Positions 61,541 to 64,000 of a stretch of 64,000 nucleotides of DNA are shown here, in pieces; within the stretch, counting starts at the first letter, position 1, and each line of letters starts with the position of its first letter. The translations under genes were made by a program, and so were the position numbers. Origin of the DNA: Lachnospiraceae bacterium (GTDB lineage Bacteria > Bacillota > Clostridia > Lachnospirales > Lachnospiraceae); contig JAAUZC010000044.1 in the NCBI GenBank assembly GCA_014804795.1, positions 62,001-126,000 on the forward strand, given 5' to 3'. The notes below the pieces were generated by a model. It worked only from the letters and a program-made list of their open reading frames with translations, was not told the origin of the DNA and made no database searches.

Positions 61541-63577
61541 ATGAGACCAGAATGGACAGGTTTTGTAGGCAACAAATGGGATCGCGAAGTGAACGTTCGT
61601 GATTTCATCCAGAAGAACTACACTCCTTATGAGGGAGATGATTCTTTCCTGGCTGAGCCTACACAGAACACAAAAGACTTATGGGAAATGGTACTGGAAC
61701 TTTCCAGAAAAGAGCGTGAGGCGGGCGGTGTACTGGATATGGACACCAAAGTTGTTTCCACCATCACTTCCCACGGCCCCGGCTATCTTGACAAGAGCAA
61801 AGAGACTATCGTAGGTTTCCAGACAGATGCTCCTTTCAAGAGATCGCTGCAGCCTTACGGCGGTATCCGTATGGCAGAGAAAGCTTGCGCAGATAACGGT
61901 TACGAAGTTGACCCCGAAATCTCCGAGTTCTTCTCCACACACAGAAAAACACATAATGCAGGTTGTTTCGATGCTTATAATCAGGAAATGAGAGCCTGCC
62001 GTTCTTCCCACATCATCACAGGTCTTCCTGATGCTTATGGTCGCGGCCGTATCATCGGCGACTACAGACGTGTTGCTCTGTACGGTATCGACAGACTGAT
62101 CGAAGACAAACAGGATCAGAAAAATTCCACAGGACGCGTTATGACTGATGACGTGATCCGTCTTCGTGAAGAGATTTCCGAGCAGATCGTTGCTCTGAAG
62201 ATGATGAAAGAAATGGCTGCTTCCTATGGCTGCGATATTTCCAAACCTGCATCCAACGTACAGGAAGCTATTCAGGCTACTTACTTTGGCTATCTCTGCG
62301 CTGTTAAGGAACAGAACGGTGCTGCTATGTCCCTTGGACGTACATCCACATTCCTTGACTGCTACGCTGAAAGAGACTTAAAGAACGGCGTATTCACAGA
62401 ACAGCAGATTCAGGAATTCGTTGACCACTTCATCATGAAGCTGCGCTGCATCAAGTTTGCACGTACTCCTGAGTACAACCAGATTTTCGCCGGCGATCCG
62501 GTATGGGTAACAGAGTCCCTCGGCGGTATGGGCGTAGACGGTCGTTCTCTTGTAACAAAGATGAGCTTCCGTTTCCTGCACACTCTGACAAACCTTGGCG
62601 CTTCTCCGGAGCCCAACCTGACAGTTCTGTGGTCCACAAGACTTCCCGAGAACTGGAAGAGATACTGTGCTAAGATGTCTATCCAGACTTCTTCCATCCA
62701 GTATGAGAACGACGATCTGATGAGAGTTACTCACGGTGATGACTACGGTATCGCATGCTGCGTATCCTCCATGGTGATCGGTAAGGAAATGCAGTTCTTC
62801 GGCGCTCGTGCCAACGTTGCTAAATGTCTGCTGTACGCTTTAAACGGCGGTGTTGACGAAGTGACAAAGAAACAGGTAGGTCCGAAGTATCGTCCTGTAA
62901 CAGGCGATGTTCTGGAATATAATGACGTTTGGGATAAATTCATGGATATGCTGGAATGGCAGGCAGATGTTTATGTAAACACTCTGAACATCATTCACTA
63001 TATGCATGACAAATACTGCTATGAGAGAGCTGAGATGGCTCTGCATGACAGAGACGTAAAACGTTACTTTGCAACAGGTGTTGCAGGTCTGTCTATCGTA
63101 GCTGACTCCCTGTCCGCTATTAAATACGCTAAAGTTGAAGTAGTTCGTGATGAGGACGGTGTGATCGTAGACTTCAAGACAACCGGCGACTTCCCGAAAT
63201 ATGGTAACGATGATGACCGTGTTGATGATATCGCTCAGGAAGTTGTTCACAGATTCATGACAGCGATCAGAAGACACCACACCTACAGAAACGGTGTTCC
63301 TACTACTTCCATTCTTACCATTACTTCCAACGTAACTTATGGTAAGGCTACAGGTAACACACCTGACGGACGTAAGAAAGGCCAGCCGTTTGCTCCGGGC
63401 GCTAACCCGATGCACGGCCGTGATACTCATGGTGCAGTAGCTTCCCTGGCTTCCGTATCCAAACTGCCGTTCAAAGATGCACAGGATGGTATTTCCAATA
63501 CCTTCACAATTATCCCCGGTGCTCTCGGCAAAGAGGATAAAGTGTTCACAGGCGATATTGAGCTTGAATTAAACTAA
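61541..63577 (+). CDS. pflB: Pyruvate formate-lyase body lacking the glycyl radical domain
   Basis: 678 aa, about 80 fewer than the usual 740-760. Anaerobic conversion of pyruvate and CoA to acetyl-CoA and formate. The catalytic pair of adjacent Cys is kept in [23 protein letters not shown], and the pyruvate-enzyme type is clear ([33 protein letters not shown]). The protein ends [19 protein letters not shown], where normal PFL would continue into the LLDGY...HLNVNV...RVSGYA domain. The stop is clean and the domain is encoded 315 bases further on as a separate gene. This is a split enzyme, not a frameshift. Confidence 0.95.
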   Translation: MRPEWTGFVGNKWDREVNVRDFIQKNYTPYEGDDSFLAEPTQNTKDLWEMVLELSRKEREAGGVLDMDTKVVSTITSHGPGYLDKSKETIVGFQTDAPFKRSLQPYGGIRMAEKACADNGYEVDPEISEFFSTHRKTHNAGCFDAYNQEMRACRSSHIITGLPDAYGRGRIIGDYRRVALYGIDRLIEDKQDQKNSTGRVMTDDVIRLREEISEQIVALKMMKEMAASYGCDISKPASNVQEAIQATYFGYLCAVKEQNGAAMSLGRTSTFLDCYAERDLKNGVFTEQQIQEFVDHFIMKLRCIKFARTPEYNQIFAGDPVWVTESLGGMGVDGRSLVTKMSFRFLHTLTNLGASPEPNLTVLWSTRLPENWKRYCAKMSIQTSSIQYENDDLMRVTHGDDYGIACCVSSMVIGKEMQFFGARANVAKCLLYALNGGVDEVTKKQVGPKYRPVTGDVLEYNDVWDKFMDMLEWQADVYVNTLNIIHYMHDKYCYERAEMALHDRDVKRYFATGVAGLSIVADSLSAIKYAKVEVVRDEDGVIVDFKTTGDFPKYGNDDDRVDDIAQEVVHRFMTAIRRHHTYRNGVPTTSILTITSNVTYGKATGNTPDGRKKGQPFAPGANPMHGRDTHGAVASLASVSKLPFKDAQDGISNTFTIIPGALGKEDKVFTGDIELELN

Positions 63578-63589
63578 AACAATAAATCA

Positions 63590-63624
63590 GCGGATACCCG
63601 GACGGTTTACGAAAAGGTATCCGC
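63590..63624 (+). promoter_or_regulatory. Intercistronic hairpin after pflB
   Basis: GCGGATACC (63590-63598) and GGTATCCGC (63616-63624) form a perfect 9-pair stem with a 17-base loop, directly after the pflB stop codon and without a U-tract. It could partly terminate or protect mRNA ends, setting the ratio of PflB to the two small proteins. Confidence 0.6.
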
Positions 63625-63640
63625 AGAACTGGAGTAAAAA

Positions 63641-63856
63641 ATGGACGATAAAGCTTTGATTGACGATCTTGTTAAAATGTTGGATTCCGGCATGGCAGGA
63701 GGCGTCGGGCATGTAAACATCGACTATGATGAACATAACGAGCAGGATAAATCCGTTCAGACTATGGGCTGCACAGACTGCTCCAGAACCCCGCTCGCAT
63801 GTAGTGTACCTACTCTGGAACAGGGGTTGGATGATTACTCAGGTTCTCGTATATAA
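63641..63856 (+). CDS. Small Cys-containing protein related to the start of the glycyl radical domain
   Basis: 71 aa between the two parts of the split PFL, with CTGGAG before the ATG. Residues 7-28 (IDDLVKMLDSGMAGGVGHVNID) align with the next gene's VDNLVSLLDGYATKGGHHLNVN, the same segment that begins the glycyl radical domain of normal PFL. The second half has no RVSGYA-type glycyl radical site. Instead it carries three Cys (MGCTDCSRTPLACSV) and an acidic end. It could be a structural plug, a redox switch or an assembly factor for the split enzyme. I know of no named family; no function is claimed. Confidence 0.8.
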   Translation: MDDKALIDDLVKMLDSGMAGGVGHVNIDYDEHNEQDKSVQTMGCTDCSRTPLACSVPTLEQGLDDYSGSRI

Positions 63857-63891
63857 TTTTAAAAAATGTAAATACTATGGAGGTAAAAACA

Positions 63892-64000
63892 ATGGCAGCA
63901 TCAAATGCAGCTCAGGTTGATAACCTGGTATCCTTACTTGATGGCTATGCAACAAAAGGCGGCCACCACTTAAATGTAAACGTATTAAACAGAGATATGT
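63892..64000 (+). CDS. Separate glycyl radical subunit of pyruvate formate-lyase (partial)
   Basis: The first 36 codons are visible; the gene runs off the right edge. GGAGG lies 8 bases before the ATG. The sequence DNLVSLLDGYATKGGHHLNVNVLNRDM is the beginning of the glycyl radical domain found fused at the end of normal PFL and standing alone in GrcA/YfiD. I expect the RVSGYAV motif with the radical Gly just beyond the window. It should dock onto the 678-aa PflB body to complete the enzyme. Confidence 0.88.
   Translation, partial: MAASNAAQVDNLVSLLDGYATKGGHHLNVNVLNRDM

Overview
The window is chromosomal DNA of a Gram-positive, spore-former-type anaerobe, most likely a gut Lachnospiraceae (Clostridia). 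This is inferred from gene content and order (mfd, pth, spoVG, glgD, glgC; a SleB-type hydrolase; MecA; a pyruvate formate-lyase operon), from the strong AGGAGG-like ribosome sites and from the moderate GC content. No rRNA, intact insertion sequence, prophage or CRISPR array was seen.

Region 1 (1-20.9 kb) is housekeeping. On the minus strand are the 5' end of mfd, pth, spoVG and the glycogen pair glgC-glgD. On the plus strand are murC behind a long structured leader, a DnaD-type protein plus a DnaC-type helicase loader, PRPP synthetase, tRNA-Gly(CCC), a QueT-type transporter under a preQ1-I riboswitch, and a cation exchanger under a yybP-ykoY (Mn2+) riboswitch. On the minus strand follow a PcsB/SleB-like hydrolase, dCMP deaminase, upp, rpiB and a Sua5-type tRNA-modification enzyme. 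A compact type IV pilus-like operon (PilT ATPase, PilC/GspF-like membrane protein, four small pilin-like or membrane proteins) and a secreted transglutaminase-like protein come next.

Region 2 (20.9-59.3 kb) is a capsule or exopolysaccharide locus. Its regulatory and export head (Wzz, CpsD kinase, CpsB phosphatase, class B sortase, an SPQTG-anchored Ser/Thr-rich protein, an LCP transferase) lies at 52-57 kb on the minus strand. The WbaP-type initiating transferase lies at the far end (21-22.4 kb). In between are two CMP-sugar synthetases, an N-acetyl sugar amidotransferase, an acetyltransferase, two radical SAM/SPASM proteins, an MBOAT/DHHW O-acetylation pair, a flippase, a GT11 fucosyltransferase-like enzyme, GT2 and GT4 transferases, two GT52-like transferases, an ABC exporter and a Wzy-like polymerase. 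The middle is heavily rearranged. A [leader-GT11-GT2-GT2-wzx] module occurs twice, once decayed. A wzx-GT52 module occurs twice in inverted orientation. A wzy/DHHW gene chimera has formed, and truncated DegT, galactofuranosyltransferase and IS1182-type transposase fragments remain. The locus appears to have turned over by segmental duplication and deletion.

Region 3 (59.4-64 kb) returns to housekeeping: a 72-aa unknown protein, mecA, a DUF1858 redox-disulfide protein, and a pyruvate formate-lyase whose C-terminal glycyl radical domain is encoded separately. The 678-aa PflB body stops before the glycyl radical domain. A small Cys-containing protein that resembles the start of that domain follows, and then a separate gene for the domain itself, which runs off the window. 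This split PFL with a Cys-bearing intermediate protein is the feature I consider most worth following up.
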